Positions 8,773-20,800 of a DNA stretch of 64,000 bases are shown here, piece by piece (position 1 is the stretch's first letter; each line of letters starts with the position of its first letter). Both the position numbers and the translations under genes were made by a program. Origin of the DNA: Rhynchopus euleeides (Eukaryota > Euglenozoa > Diplonemea > Diplonemida > Diplonemidae); NCBI GenBank assembly GCA_963210315.1, contig OY723237.1, positions 186,001-250,000 on the forward strand. Direction: 5' to 3'. Below the pieces are notes generated by a model. The model did no database searches and was not told the origin of the DNA. It saw only the letters and a list, made by a program, of their open reading frames with translations.

Positions 8773-9315
8773 CTAACGGAGGAGTGGCTGGAGAGCCTGG
8801 GGCGTCTCGAAACCTCCGCGGAGCGAGATGGTATGTCGTGGTACGTTGGTAAGATGGGGTGTGGAGTCTGGGGAGAGGCTGCCGTGGCGGCGCCCGTCAC
8901 TGCTCCGATGAGCTGATTGCGAACTGTCCCTGTTGTCTGACCTCCAGAAAGCCCCTTTAATGCCCGTCCCTGTCGGAGGACTGCGGTCGCGGTGGTTGCG
9001 AGATGATGTGTGCTGGGAGTAAGTGTCCTGCTGTGTGTCTGAGGATCCTCTTCGGACTTCGAAGACTTGGTCATCGCTCTGGGCCTCGGAGGGGGTCCGG
9101 GTGTCGATGGTATCGGTGAACCTCGTGATGTTGAACTGTTCGAAAGATCCCGCCTTGACTTCGTCATGGACGCGGGCCTGAACCGCCACAGAACCCAGTG
9201 AATCAGAGAACTGTGAGGGTGTGATGTCGCGGGTGTCGAATCTCCGAGGCTGAGAGAACGTCTTGTGTTCCGTATGGATGTGAGAGCGTACGCCGACCGA
9301 ACAGGGCATCGACAT
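8773..9315 (-). other. longest non-repetitive open frame of element A
   Basis: A 180-codon frame with a fairly balanced composition (for example FDTRDITPSQFSDSLGSVAV), unlike the Pro/Arg/Ser-rich shadows around it. A longer 260-codon frame (8703-9485) overlaps it in another phase. No family is recognised. If real, it may be an exon or a decayed element gene. The same frame is present at 19028-19570, 42429-42971, 52153-52695 and 61877-62419. Confidence 0.2.
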
Positions 9316-9410
9316 CGGCGGAGGGTGGATCGATGCCTTCCTCTTGGATATGGACCCCGCCAGGTCGGCACAAGCGCCGCAATATATACATCGATGGCGC
9401 GGGTGGATTC

Positions 9411-10360
9411 GGCCTCTCGGGTCTCAACGGCCTCCTGGGCGTGTGGTGCCGCGGCGTGTAGATTTAGGGTGACTGCCCTTCTCATGCCTCTGGAATCCTG
9501 AGGATCTCCTGGGCGGGGCCAGTAGCGGTGTAGCTGCGGTCTCTGCGCGTTCCCGATTTCTCAGCGACCTCCTGGGCACGTGATGTGGCGTGAAGATGGA
9601 GGGGGTCTCTGTAGTGCGATTCAGCAGCTGTGCCCCTCTGCTGCGCTGGCTCTCTTGGTGGCTTTGTGAGATGAGCTGCTGCAATCGTGTTCGGGTGCGC
9701 CTTTTCTGTGCGAAGACGCTGCTCAGCACGGTCAGCACGGTCCTCCCGGGTGGGTCTGAGCGACCTGTGTGCTGATCTTCTGGGTCTGAGCAAACTCCTG
9801 GCGTGTGTCGCCGCGACGCGTGTAGATTTATGAATACCGCCTTTCTCTTGCCTCTTGGATCTGAAGAACTCTTGGGCGGGGTCAATAACGGTGTCGAAAC
9901 TGTGGTATCTGCACGCCGACGACTCTGCAGCGCCCTCCTGGGCATGTGATGATGATGCTCGAAGAGGTTGAGGGTCTATGTAGTATGCAGACGATGTGCC
10001 CCTCTGATGTGTTGGCTCTTCGGGTAGCCTCTGCTCTGTGTAGTGCGGACGTGCCTTCTGGGCGGGCGCTGCTGTCAGCATGATGCCTCCTGGGTTTGAG
10101 CGACCTCCTGGGCGTGTGGTGCCGTGGCGCGAGTAGATTTATGATTACTGCCCTTCTCTTGCCTCTGGGATCTTGAAGGTCTCCCGGGGGGGGGGGGGTC
10201 AGTAAGTGTGTCGAAGTTGCGGTCTTCGCGCGTTGTCGATCCCTGAGCGCCCTCCTGGGCATGTGATGGCGAGGCTCGATGAGGTAGAGGGTCTATGTAG
10301 TTTGCAGTAGCTGCGCCCCTCTGGTGTGTTGGCTCTTCGAGCAGCCTCTGCTCTGTTGTC
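9411..10360. repeat. degenerate repeat zone of element A
   Basis: Irregular repeats built on cctcctgggc(g/a) and on cctctgggat...ctcctgggcgggg, each followed by recurring motifs such as gtgtggtgcc and tagattta. They resemble the 66-bp repeat but are more diverged, as expected for the older edge of an expanding array. A homopolymer of 13 G lies at about 10186-10198. Confidence 0.5.
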
Positions 10361-10368
10361 CTTTGTAG

Positions 10369-13012
10369 CCTCTCGGATCCAAGGACCTCTTGGGCGGGAT
10401 AAGCGGTGTTGAAGAAGATGCTGTCCTTCTGGTACCTCTCGGATCCTAAGATATCTTGGGTAGGGTCAGCGGTGAGATGACGTTGGCTGCCCCTCTGGTA
10501 CCTCTCGGATCCAAAGACCTCTTGGGCGGGATCAGCGGTGCCGTTGAAGTTTGCTGTCCTTCTGTTGCCTCTCGGATCCAAAGATCTCTTGGGCAGGATC
10601 AGCGGTGTCGTTGCAGGTGGCTGTCCTTTGCTACCTCTCGGATGCAAAGATCTCTTGGGTAGGATCAGCGGTGTTGATAAAGGTAGCTGTCCTGTGTTGC
10701 CTCTCGGATCTAGAGATCTCTCGGGCAGGATCAGCGGCGGTGATGAAGTTTGCTGGCCTTTGATGCCTCTCAGATGCAAAGATCTCTCGGACGGGCTCAG
10801 CGGTGGAGTTGAAGCCTGCTGCCCTTTTGATGCCTCTCGGATGCCAAGATCTCTCGGGCAGGATCAGCGGTGCGGTATCGTTGCAGGTAGCTGTCCTTTG
10901 TTGCCTCTTGGATCTAGAGATCTCTTGGGTAGGATCAGCGGTGTTAATGAAGCCTGCTGTCCTTTTGAAGCCTCTCGGATCCAAGGATCTCTTGGGCAAG
11001 ATCAGCGGTGTTGTTGAAGGTAGCTGCCATTTTTGTCTCTTGGATCCAAAGATCTCCTGAGCAGGATCAGCGGTCAGCGGTGCTGATAAAGTATGCTGTC
11101 CTTTTGAAGCCTCTCGGATGCAAAGATCTCTTGGGTAGGATCAGCGGTGTTGATAAAGGTAGCTGTCCTGTGTCGCCTCTCGGATCTAGAGATCTCTCGG
11201 GCCGGATCAGCGGCGTTGATGAAGTTCGCTGGCCCTTGATGCCTCTCGGATGCAAAGATCTCTCGGACGGGCTCAGCGGTGGAGTTGAAGCCTGCTTCCC
11301 TTTTGATGCCTCTCGGATGCAAAGATCTCTCGGGCAGGATCAGCGGTATCGTTGAAGTTCGCTGGCCTTTGATGCCTCTCGGATCCAGAGAATCTCTCGG
11401 GCGGTCTCAGCGGTGTGGTTGAAGCCTGCTGTCCCTTGTTGCCTCACGGATCCAAAGACCTCTTGGGCGGGATCAGCGGTGTCGTTTAAGTGTGCCGTCC
11501 CTTGTTGCCTCTCGGGTACAAAGACCTCTCGGGCGGGACCAGCGGTTGCCGTTTGAACCTGCTGGCCTGTGATGCCTCTCGGATCCAGGGACCTCTGGGG
11601 CGGGCTCAGCGGTGTTGTTGAAGCCTGCTGTCCCTTGTTGCCTCTCGGATCCAAAGACCTCTCGGGCGGGATCAGCGGTTGTCGTTTGAGCCTGCTGGCC
11701 TGTGATGCCTCTCGGATCCAGGGACCTCTCGGGCGGGCTCAGCGGTGTTGTTGAAGCCTGCTGTCCCTTGTTGCCTCACGGATCCAAAGACCTCTCGGGC
11801 GGGATCAGCTGTTGTCGTTGAAGCCTGCTGGCCTGTGATGCCTCTCGGGTATAAAGACCTCTTGGGCGGGATCAGCGGTTGTCGTTTGAGCCTGCTGGCC
11901 TGTGATGCCTCTCGGATCCAAGGACCTCTCGGGCGGGCTCAGCGGTGTAGTTGAAGCCGGCTGTCCCTTGTTGCCTCTCGGATCCAAAGACCTCTCGGGC
12001 GGGATCAGCGGTTGTCGTTGAAGCCTGCTGGCCTGTGATGCCTCTCGGGTACAAAAGACCTCTCGGGCGGGCTCAGCGGGGTAGTTGAAGCTTGCTGTCC
12101 CTTGTTGCCTCTCGGATTCAACGATCTCTCGGGCGGGAGCAGCGTTGTCGTTGAAGCCTGCTGGCCTGTGATGCCTCTCGGATCCAAGGACCTCTCGGGC
12201 GGGCTCAGCGGTGTAGTTGAAGCCGGCTGTCCCTTGTTGCCTCTCGGATCCAAAGACCTCTCGGGCGGGATCAGCGGTTGTCGTTGAAGCCTGCTGGCCT
12301 GTGATGCCTCTCGGGTACAAAAGACCTCTCGGGCGGGCTCAGCGGGGTAGTTGAAGCTTGCTGTCCCTTGTTGCCTCTCGGATTCAACGATCTCTCGGGC
12401 GGGAGCAGCGTTGTCGTTGAAGCCTGCTGGCCTGTGATGCCTCTCGGATCCAAGGACCTCTCGGGCGGGCTCAGCGGTGTAGTTGAAGCCGGCTGTCCCT
12501 TGTTGCCTCTCGGATCCAAAGACCTCTCGGGCGGGATCAGCGGTTGTCGTTGAAGCCTGCTGGCCTGTGATGCCTCTCGGGTACAAAAGACCTCTCGGGC
12601 GGGCTCAGCGGGGTAGTTGAAGCTTGCTATCCCTTGTTGCCTCTCGGATTCAACGATCTCTCGGGCGGGAGCAGCGTTGTCGTTGAAGCCTGCTGGCCTG
12701 TGATGCCTCTCGGATCCAAGGACCTCTCGGGCGGGCTCAGCGGTGTAGTTGAAGCCGGCTGTCCCTTGTTGCCTCTCGGATCCAAAGACCTCTCGGGCGG
12801 GATCAGCGGTTGTCGTTGAAGCCTGCTGGCCTGTGATGCCTCTCGGGTACAAAAGACCTCTCGGGCGGGCTCAGCGGGGTAGTTGAAGCTTGCTGTCCCT
12901 TGTTGCCTCTCGGATTCAACGATCTCTCGGGCGGGAGCAGCGTTGTCGTTGAAGCTAGTTGTCCTTCTGTTGCCTCTCGGATTCAAAGATCTCTTGGGCG
13001 GTATCAGCGGCG
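10369..13012. repeat. 66-bp minisatellite, unit 1
   Basis: Tandem units of 66-67 bp with core cctctcggatccaaagacct then ctcgggcgggatcagcgg. Units from about 10369 to 11500 are variable. From 11891 to 12954 they form four copies of a 266-bp higher-order repeat (11891, 12157, 12423, 12689). Because 66 is a multiple of three, several frames stay open as 22-residue repeats; this is not by itself evidence of a protein. Confidence 0.85.
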
Positions 13013-13149
13013 TCGAAACTTGCGATCTCTGCGCGCTGCCTATAGTTTTGAAGGACGGGGTGAGGGGTGTGTGTAGTAAAGGGGGGATACCATGGAAAGG
13101 CCCACTTCCGCACGATATAAGGACCGGCCCAATGAAGTACAGAAATTAC

Positions 13150-13369
13150 TTTTTTGAACACACACACCCAACCTTGGGCTTTTGCAAGAAAAGACGGCGA
13201 AGGACGTCTGACTTGGTGTGAAGCCTCAACGAAAAAACTCTTGGTGACGAAATACACAAGTCTCCTGGCTGATGAAGGTGTGGTGGTGTGATGAGTGTAG
13301 AGCACGGAACGCCTCCTCAAAACCGATCCTGAAAAAGTTCCTATAACATCTTGCAATGTCTTCGAAAAA
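13150..13369. repeat. module c right end, unit 1/2 junction
   Basis: Matches 7262-7481 with a base difference (gaaaaagttcc against gaaaaatttcc). It ends cttcgaaaaa and is fused there to the CSD module (taaaaggatgcggg). Confidence 0.65.
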
Positions 13370-13549
13370 TAAAAGGATGCGGGTGTGGCTGATCTGCTGA
13401 CCGCATCCCACCTTCATGTGGTTGTGTTCGCCTGAAGAACAGAAGGTGTGGTGGGGGGCACAATGACAGAAAATGATGACGCCAGCCATTGCCAGTGTCG
13501 TACTCCTAATACAACCAAGGCCAGGCAACGTCGCAGGGCGAAAGCCCCC

Positions 13550-14844
13550 TTACTGGCCACGCCCCTTCTTCCCGCCGCGGCCCTTGCCGCCACGGCCACG
13601 ACCGACAGCGGCGTACGGCATGTAGCCCACCACCACAGGCGCCATGGCCAGGTTCTTGTTCTTCCCGGCCTGGCCCCACTCCGTCATCCCGCCGAAGTGC
13701 GCCTGTGCAGTGTGGGTGTGGTGTGGGTGTGGCACAAGCATGTGGAACATCAACAGTGTCTTGGTGCAAGCTTGAGCTGACTCATCCAACAACCGGAAGA
13801 GACTGCAGCCTCAATGCAGTTGGCATGTTGTGTGGTTCTGTAGTCTGTGAATTCTGTGCAGGCACACACAGGACAGGATACCTTGAACTGCTCCTTGGTG
13901 TACATCTTCCCGTTCAGGGGGGACATGCGGGTCTCGCGTGCGTCCCACTCGGTGGTGCCGCCGTACTGCTCGATGAACTGCTTCTTCGAGTACATCTTGC
14001 CGTCCGTGTCGCGGCGCTTGTCGTCACCCCCGCGCTGCCCCTTCCCGCCCATCGCGACCATCCCGGCCTTGCGCCCCTTCCCGCCCTTCGCGAACTGCAC
14101 CATCTGCACGCCGCCCATACCGCCGGCACCCTTCCCGCCCATCGACGACCCGTCACGCACACCAGGCCCCGTCACACCCACTGCCGACAGCTTCGGTGCG
14201 TCTTCCCCCTCCACCTGCTTCTCCTCCACCTCGAAGAAGATCTCCTTCCCCTGTGCCAGCCACCCGTTCCCGATGGCCGACGAGTGCACGAAGATCTCCT
14301 GCCCGTTCGCCTCGGCAAACCCGTAACCCTTCGACGCAATCCACGACTTCACAATCCCACGCGTCGACCCCTGCTGCTGGACTGCAGACCCGCCGACGTT
14401 CACCGCCACCCCGCGCCCGCTCTTGTGCCCCACACCCTCCGCGTCGTACGTCACCGCCTTCCCGACCTGCAGGCGCGCCCCGTCAAACGCAGACTCGTGC
14501 ACGTACACCTTGGACCCGTCCGTCCCCAGGATGAACCCGTAGCCGAGTGCAGGGCTCCACTCGCACACCGTCCCCATCTGCCCGCCCAGCGACGACGCAA
14601 TCACACCCGCCCCGGTGATGTTGATCGCCGCCTGCTTCCCCGCCTCACGCATATCCTTCTCCTTCTTCCCCTTCGGCTCGCTCGTGTCGATGTCGAAGTT
14701 CACCTCCGCACCCTCCTGCAGCCGGCTGCCACCCACAATCGCCGAGTAGTGTGCGTACACATCCTTCTGCTCCTCACCCGCAGGCTTGATGAACCCGCGC
14801 CCCTTGCTGGTGTTCCACTTCGCCACAGTACCGGTGAGGGACAT
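13550..14844 (-). CDS. triple cold-shock-domain RNA-binding protein, copy 3 (two exons)
   Basis: Exon 1 is 14844-13882, the intron 13881-13703, exon 2 13702-13550. The predicted product and the 179-nt intron are the same as in copy 2. On the low-coordinate side the module is fused to the right end of module c at ...cttcgaaaaa|taaaagg, not to the 28-bp flank of copy 2. On the other side it is followed by the standard 5' flank and module b. Confidence 0.9.
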
Positions 14845-15306
14845 CGTGCGTCTGTGCTTGTGCTGCCTGCCTGCAGGGCGTGTGTGTGTGTGCAGTTGTG
14901 GTCAAATAAAAGAGCTCGTTGGAAGGGCTACGCCTCACCACGTTGCAGTGTGGGGGATAGAGTTGTCTTACCTGCTTGCATCGCACACCACTGCATGCAA
15001 GGTGCTCAGCACGGTGCATAACTCTAAAGAACACTTCCGACACAGATCACTCCACACGGGGATGCAGGGAGAGGCTGTGATGAGCTCTGCATTGCGGCAA
15101 GAAGCGTGCCGCATACTCAATCGGACCTGCTGGCTCCGTGCCACACTCCGAACGAAGACACATTACACGATCTAAGGGGTCAGGGGTGGGCAGGCTGATG
15201 TCCTGAGCACATGTCACAGGCGGGTCACTTGCGATGCGTACACACAAAATACTGTCGTTTCCGTTTGCTTCACTCACTCGTTGCTGGGAGACATGAAAAA
15301 GAGAAA
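14845..15306. other. CSD 5' flank, unit 2
   Basis: Near-identical copy of 4590-5051. Confidence 0.5.
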
Positions 15307-15502
15307 GCGCCCTATCACTTCACAGCTACAACCGCTCTGATGAATTTCCTTTTGTTTGTTGCGTTGACGCTTCTACACACAAAACCCTGAACTGATCACA
15401 CCCTGAGCCTGATGAAGGGTGGGGTTAGTGTATAGAGCACGTTTGGTTGCAGCTGTGGTGGGGCGCTTTCCGCTCACACGAGTGTGCTTAAAAAAGAAAA
15501 AA
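15307..15502 (+). repeat. module b, unit 2
   Basis: Copy of 5052-5247. Confidence 0.55.
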
Positions 15503-15743
15503 TACTGTTGTTTTGTTGACCGCTTCCAGTGTTTTTTCCAGGATTCTGGAAATCGGGATTCGGGGGGGAAACTGTGTTTTAGTGCAAATCTGAAAGGGAA
15601 ACAAGAGAAGAGCCGAAGGGTATTCGTCGATCGCGAGAACACCCCACGCGCCTGTCATGAAGCGTGTGGGAAGTTCTGCAAGGATCTGCACTGGCACAGT
15701 TTCCTGCGTTGTTGCACAACTCTCAATACATTTTTAAAGGGTA
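15503..15743 (+). repeat. module e, unit 2
   Basis: Copy of 5248-5488. Confidence 0.5.
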
Positions 15744-15856
15744 CCTAGGGTACCCCGAGAGAATGTCACCCCCCCTCTGTACAGGGTGGCCCTTGGAGAA
15801 TGTCACCCCCCAAGCGGAGGCCGAGGGGGGGTGACATTCTCTCGGGGTACCCTAGG
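15744..15856. mobile_element. 113-bp foldback element, unit 2
   Basis: Copy of 5489-5601 with the same flanks. Confidence 0.7.
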
Positions 15857-15858
15857 TA

Positions 15859-16427
15859 CAGTCTGGCTAATAATGAATGTTATGGGGGCCAAAATGTTAT
15901 GAACCGGGACTTCTCAGAAATCGGGAATTTAATTATTTTTAACATTTTCAAAAATGTTATGGGCTTGGCGTTTTTTTGGTGGCTCGGTAGCGAAAATTTC
16001 CGTGACATTTGCTCGATCCTGCGACCCACACACACCCACTAGCTCTCTGTGGGGCTTGGGTGCAGATTGGTGGCATCAGCGGGCTCTAGCGGAACCCCCC
16101 GCTTCTGGTACCGAGCGACCGATGACACTGCCCAAGATGATGAGGTGATCTGGAGGACAGTCAGAGCACTCGGCACACTTTCTTCAGGTGCCAGATGGCT
16201 GCAGAGGGCCAGGAGAAGCTCGATGAGCTCGATCGGCAGGGGAGAACGGGTGCGAGGGTCGGGCTGACCCCCCTTGGGTGGGCCCCACCCCCCACGCGCC
16301 CGATCTAACTCCAATTAATTAAAACACCGAATTTAAATGTTATGGGAAAATGTTATGATTCCGAGGTCCCGGCGAATTAATTATCTTTATTTATTTTGCC
16401 TTGTAACAATCATTATTAGCCAGACTG
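15859..16427. mobile_element. 569-bp Tc1/mariner-like MITE, unit 2
   Basis: Copy of 5604-6172, same position and flanks, so amplified with the unit and not separately inserted. Confidence 0.8.
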
Positions 16428-16429
16428 TA

Positions 16430-17453
16430 TGGTGTGTCCGGAAAAGGGCTTCAATGGGGGTATGGAAAAGTCGGTGAAAAAAAATGAGAAAAAATGAGAA
16501 AAAATCGGCCGAAATTTGCTGTTTTTCGCTTAAAAAAGAGTGTGGGGAGTTGGGTCCAGTTTAGCAAAGTGAGCTTATTTTTCGAAAATTGAAAAATTGG
16601 GGACACCAAAAGTCCCCAAACAAGTCTTCGACTTGGCGCGCAGAGTGATTTTTTTTGGTGAAAAAATGCCCCAAAAATTGTCGGGTCAAAAGTTGCTGTT
16701 GAAGACGGTGCAAGATCTCTGCAGGCTGGGTGGGCGCTACGCTGACGGACAACGACAAGCCGGAGGCTGCGACTGTGAAGAATCCAAAGAACGGCCCGGG
16801 TCCTCCTCGAGATGGCGGTGCTGGCCCCTGTTCCCACCGGTGTGACACGGGGCATTCCGGGACGCGATAGCGCTGCTGCACGGATGCCAACGAGGAGGGC
16901 CACTCCGAACCCTGAACACCCCGCCAGACCTGCTTGTTACATCACAAACAGCAGACCCAGAGTGGAGTGCCTCGCCCCGGTAAACTCAAACCCTGCCAGA
17001 TTGACGAGGCCACCACCTCCTGGCACTGCCTGCACGTGCACGACAGGAACGGGTGACCTGCAGGTCGTCGTGAGCAGGACCATGGCAAACCACTCGAACC
17101 TGTGTGGGGTACGGCTGCTACCGCAACTCGTCATGTGCGGTGTGCAGCGGGTGCGGGTGCGCCACGACCGGGTGGTGCGTACTCCTCCAGGAGAAGTGGG
17201 CGAGCTCATTCCCGCAAACGCCTGAGTCGGGGATGAACTACCTCCTTCAAAAAGCATCGGAGCACATTGGTGGTCGTGGCGTCAGGGAAACCGACCGTCC
17301 TGATGAGAATACGGTAAGTGATGAGAGGATGTCGGCGCCGTTTGCCCACGTCGTCAACTGTGGGGAGAGTCTGTCGGAGGCGAGGCGGGGAGGGCCGCGA
17401 CACAACACGGGAACCGGGTCGCAATTGAAAAAGGGGGACCGCTTTTTTGTTGG
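16430..17453. other. spacer f, unit 2
   Basis: Copy of 6175-7198. Confidence 0.5.
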
Positions 17454-17829
17454 TCGCTTCCACTATCTCGATCACACCCCTTCATGCCAGTTCGTTCACC
17501 AAAACACGGGACTTTGTTTTTGAACACACACACCCAACCTTGGGCTTTTGCAAGAAAAGACGGCGAAGGACGTCTGACTTGGTGTGAAGCCTCAACGAAA
17601 AAACTCTTGGTGACGAAATACACAAGTCTCCTGGCTGATGAAGGTGTGGTGGTGTGATGAGTGTAGAGCACGGAACGCCTCCTCAAAACCGATCCTGAAA
17701 AATTTCCTATAACATCTTGCAATGTCTTCGAAAAATTCTTGAGTCTCTGATTTGTGTCGGAGGATAGGAAAGGGAAAAGGGGTGAGGTAAACATTCTGAG
17801 ATCTCAGAGAGAGTGGTTGTACTTGTTGA
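17454..17829. repeat. 376-bp module c segment, unit 2
   Basis: Copy of 7199-7574. Confidence 0.65.
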
Positions 17830-17855
17830 TCGCTTCCACTATCTCGATCACACCT

Positions 17856-20800
17856 CAGGACCCTTAGGACCCTAAGGGACGCCACGCGTAATTCTCTTGT
17901 AAACCCAACGGGGTCGTCTGCCTTGATGCCGCGTGGTCTGCGTTCGCCGGTACCCGGATTTGACAGGCCTATGGCGTCTCTCGCTACAGGAAAACAGTTC
18001 ACACAGCTGACTCAGGCGCGTCGGTCCACAGGGTGCCCCAGGCTGAAGGGTGGTGTGTAGGGCTTGAGTCTCTCTCTCAGCTCATTCACTACGGAGTGTC
18101 AGACCTGTCGGGGGGAGTCCTCCGCTGTGGCTGACTTCATGTGTACGACGCGATGTCCTGAGAGTAGTCGAAAGAGGCGGGATGTAGCTCAGCGGCTTAT
18201 TTATAGGTGCAGGCAAGGGCCGCCCCGAGTGTCGATCATTCATCTCCTGTATAAGGCTCACCTTCGACACCCACTTCGGGTCTGAGCAGAACTCGTAGCC
18301 CGTAGGTTGGCTGCAAACTGAGGATAGCGACCTCCTATAGGGGGCGCCCGCCGACTCGTTCGATGTGTAGCTCGCTGCGTTGACTTCGGTGCATCTTACA
18401 CGAAAGTCGTGAACCTTTGATCGTCTCGGCGAAGGATTTTGGATTCCTAATCATGTAGGGAACGTCAGTGGACTCTCGCGCCCGCCACGTTGATCACGAA
18501 TAGAACGTTGTATGAGTGGGTCGATCTCTTCCGCTCCCCCTGACGGCCCAGGCCGAAGCCGAATGCGTCAGACGCGCGATGAAGGGTAGGTGTACGAGCG
18601 TCGGCGTGTGCATCAGATCGGTGGCAGCTTTTGCCCGCCTGTGAAAACGCTTTGAGGTCTGCGCGACCGGTGGCGAGAACTCGATGTTGATTAGCGGCGG
18701 CCTGCGGTGATCCTTTGAGCCGTGCCCTCCTTGCAGGGCGTCATGAACTTGCGTCGTCCATGAGTTGTTTGGCAATCGGTGAAGGAGTAAATGTGCTGTA
18801 GTCGCGGTGGCCTGCAACAGCCCTGTGAAAGTCGTCCGGCCCCTGAGTCGTCGTATAGTCTGAAGAACCTGGGTCCATGACTCCCCTCCCGGTTCGAAGG
18901 GTAGTAGATGAGTAGTCTCGGGCAGCGGGGTTGACTCGGTCGACGAGAATCGGGTGTTCAGTCAGTGGAGCACGTCTGAAACTCTCGCTGCCCCAACTCA
19001 GGCTCGCCAAGCGATGCTATTTGCAAGCTAACGGAGGAGTGGCTGGAGAGCCTGGGGCGTCTCGAAACCTCCGCGGAGCGAGATGGTATGTCGTGGTACG
19101 TTGGTAAGATGGGGTGTGGAGTCTGGGGAGAGGCTGCCGTGGCGGCGCCCGTCACTGCTCCGATGAGCTGATTGCGAACTGTCCCTGTTGTCTGACCTCC
19201 AGAAAGCCCCTTTAATGCCCGTCCCTGTCGGAGGACTGCGGTCGCGGTGGTTGCGAGATGATGTGTGCTGGGAGTAAGTGTCCTGCTGTGTGTCTGAGGA
19301 TCCTCTTCGGACTTCGAAGACTTGGTCATCGCTCTGGGCCTCGGAGGGGGTCCGGGTGTCGATGGTATCGGTGAACCTCGTGATGTTGAACTGTTCGAAA
19401 GATCCCGCCTTGACTTCGTCATGGACGCGGGCCTGAACCGCCACAGAACCCAGTGAATCAGAGAACTGTGAGGGTGTGATGTCGCGGGTGTCGAATCTCC
19501 GAGGCTGAGAGAACGTCTTGTGTTCCGTATGGATGTGAGAGCGTACGCCGACCGAACAGGGCATCGACATCGGCGGAGGGTGGATCGATGCCTTCCTCTT
19601 GGATATGGACCCCGCCAGGTCGGCACAAGCGCCGCAATATATACATCGATGGCGCGGGTGGATTCGGCCTCTCGGGTCTCAACGGCCTCCTGGGCGTGTG
19701 GTGCCGCGGCGTGTAGATTTAGGGTGACTGCCCTTCTCATGCCTCTGGAATCCTGAGGATCTCCTGGGCGGGGCCAGTAGCGGTGTAGCTGCGGTCTCTG
19801 CGCGTTCCCGATTTCTCAGCGACCTCCTGGGCACGTGATGTGGCGTGAAGATGGAGGGGGTCTCTGTAGTGCGATTCAGCAGCTGTGCCCCTCTGCTGCG
19901 CTGGCTCTCTTGGTGGCTTTGTGAGATGAGCTGCTGCAATCGTGTTCGGGTGCGCCTTTTCTGTGCGAAGACGCTGCTCAGCACGGTCAGCACGGTCCTC
20001 CCGGGTGGGTCTGAGCGACCTGTGTGCTGATCTTCTGGGTCTGAGCAAACTCCTGGCGTGTGTCGCCGCGACGCGTGTAGATTTATGAATACCGCCTTTC
20101 TCTTGCCTCTTGGATCTGAAGAACTCTTGGGCGGGGTCAATAACGGTGTCGAAACTGTGGTATCTGCACGCCGACGACTCTGCAGCGCCCTCCTGGGCAT
20201 GTGATGATGATGCTCGAAGAGGTTGAGGGTCTATGTAGTATGCAGACGATGTGCCCCTCTGATGTGTTGGCTCTTCGGGTAGCCTCTGCTCTGTGTAGTG
20301 CGGACGTGCCTTCTGGGCGGGCGCTGCTGTCAGCATGATGCCTCCTGGGTTTGAGCGACCTCCTGGGCGTGTGGTGCCGTGGCGCGAGTAGATTTATGAT
20401 TACTGCCCTTCTCTTGCCTCTGGGATCTTGAAGGTCTCCCGGGGGGGGGGGGGGTCAGTAAGTGTGTCGAAGTTGCGGTCTTCGCGCGTTGTCGATCCCT
20501 GAGCGCCCTCCTGGGCATGTGATGGCGAGGCTCGATGAGGTAGAGGGTCTATGTAGTTTGCAGTAGCTGCGCCCCTCTGGTGTGTTGGCTCTTCGAGCAG
20601 CCTCTGCTCTGTTGTCCTTTGTAGCCTCTCGGATCCAAGGACCTCTTGGGCGGGATAAGCGGTGTTGAAGAAGATGCTGTCCTTCTGGTACCTCTCGGAT
20701 CCTAAGATATCTTGGGTAGGGTCAGCGGTGAGATGACGTTGGCTGCCCCTCTGGTACCTCTCGGATCCAAAGACCTCTTGGGCGGGATCAGCGGTGCCGT

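Larger units (their letters stand above)
7601..13149. mobile_element. element A, unit 1 (candidate long element)
   Basis: Starts CAGGACCC followed by a near-palindrome CCCTTAGGACCCTAAGGG (7606-7623) and gacgccacgcg. Sections are: GC-rich head with weak minus-strand open frames (7601-9410), degenerate repeats with CTCCTGGGC cores (9411-10360) including a G13 run, a 66-bp minisatellite (10369-13012), and a short tail. It lies between a CGCTTCCAC-type left end (7575-7599) and a TTTTTGAACACAC right end (13150-13369), exactly where the 376-bp form has a filler of about 40 bp. No transposition protein is recognised. Calling it mobile is inference from this layout and from its relative B. Confidence 0.4.

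Noticed and set aside
7601-13149. Element A as an LTR retrotransposon
   Set aside because: The c right end occurs on both sides in most units and mimics long repeats, but one unit (37327) lacks the left one, there is no primer site, and no gag or pol similarity is visible.
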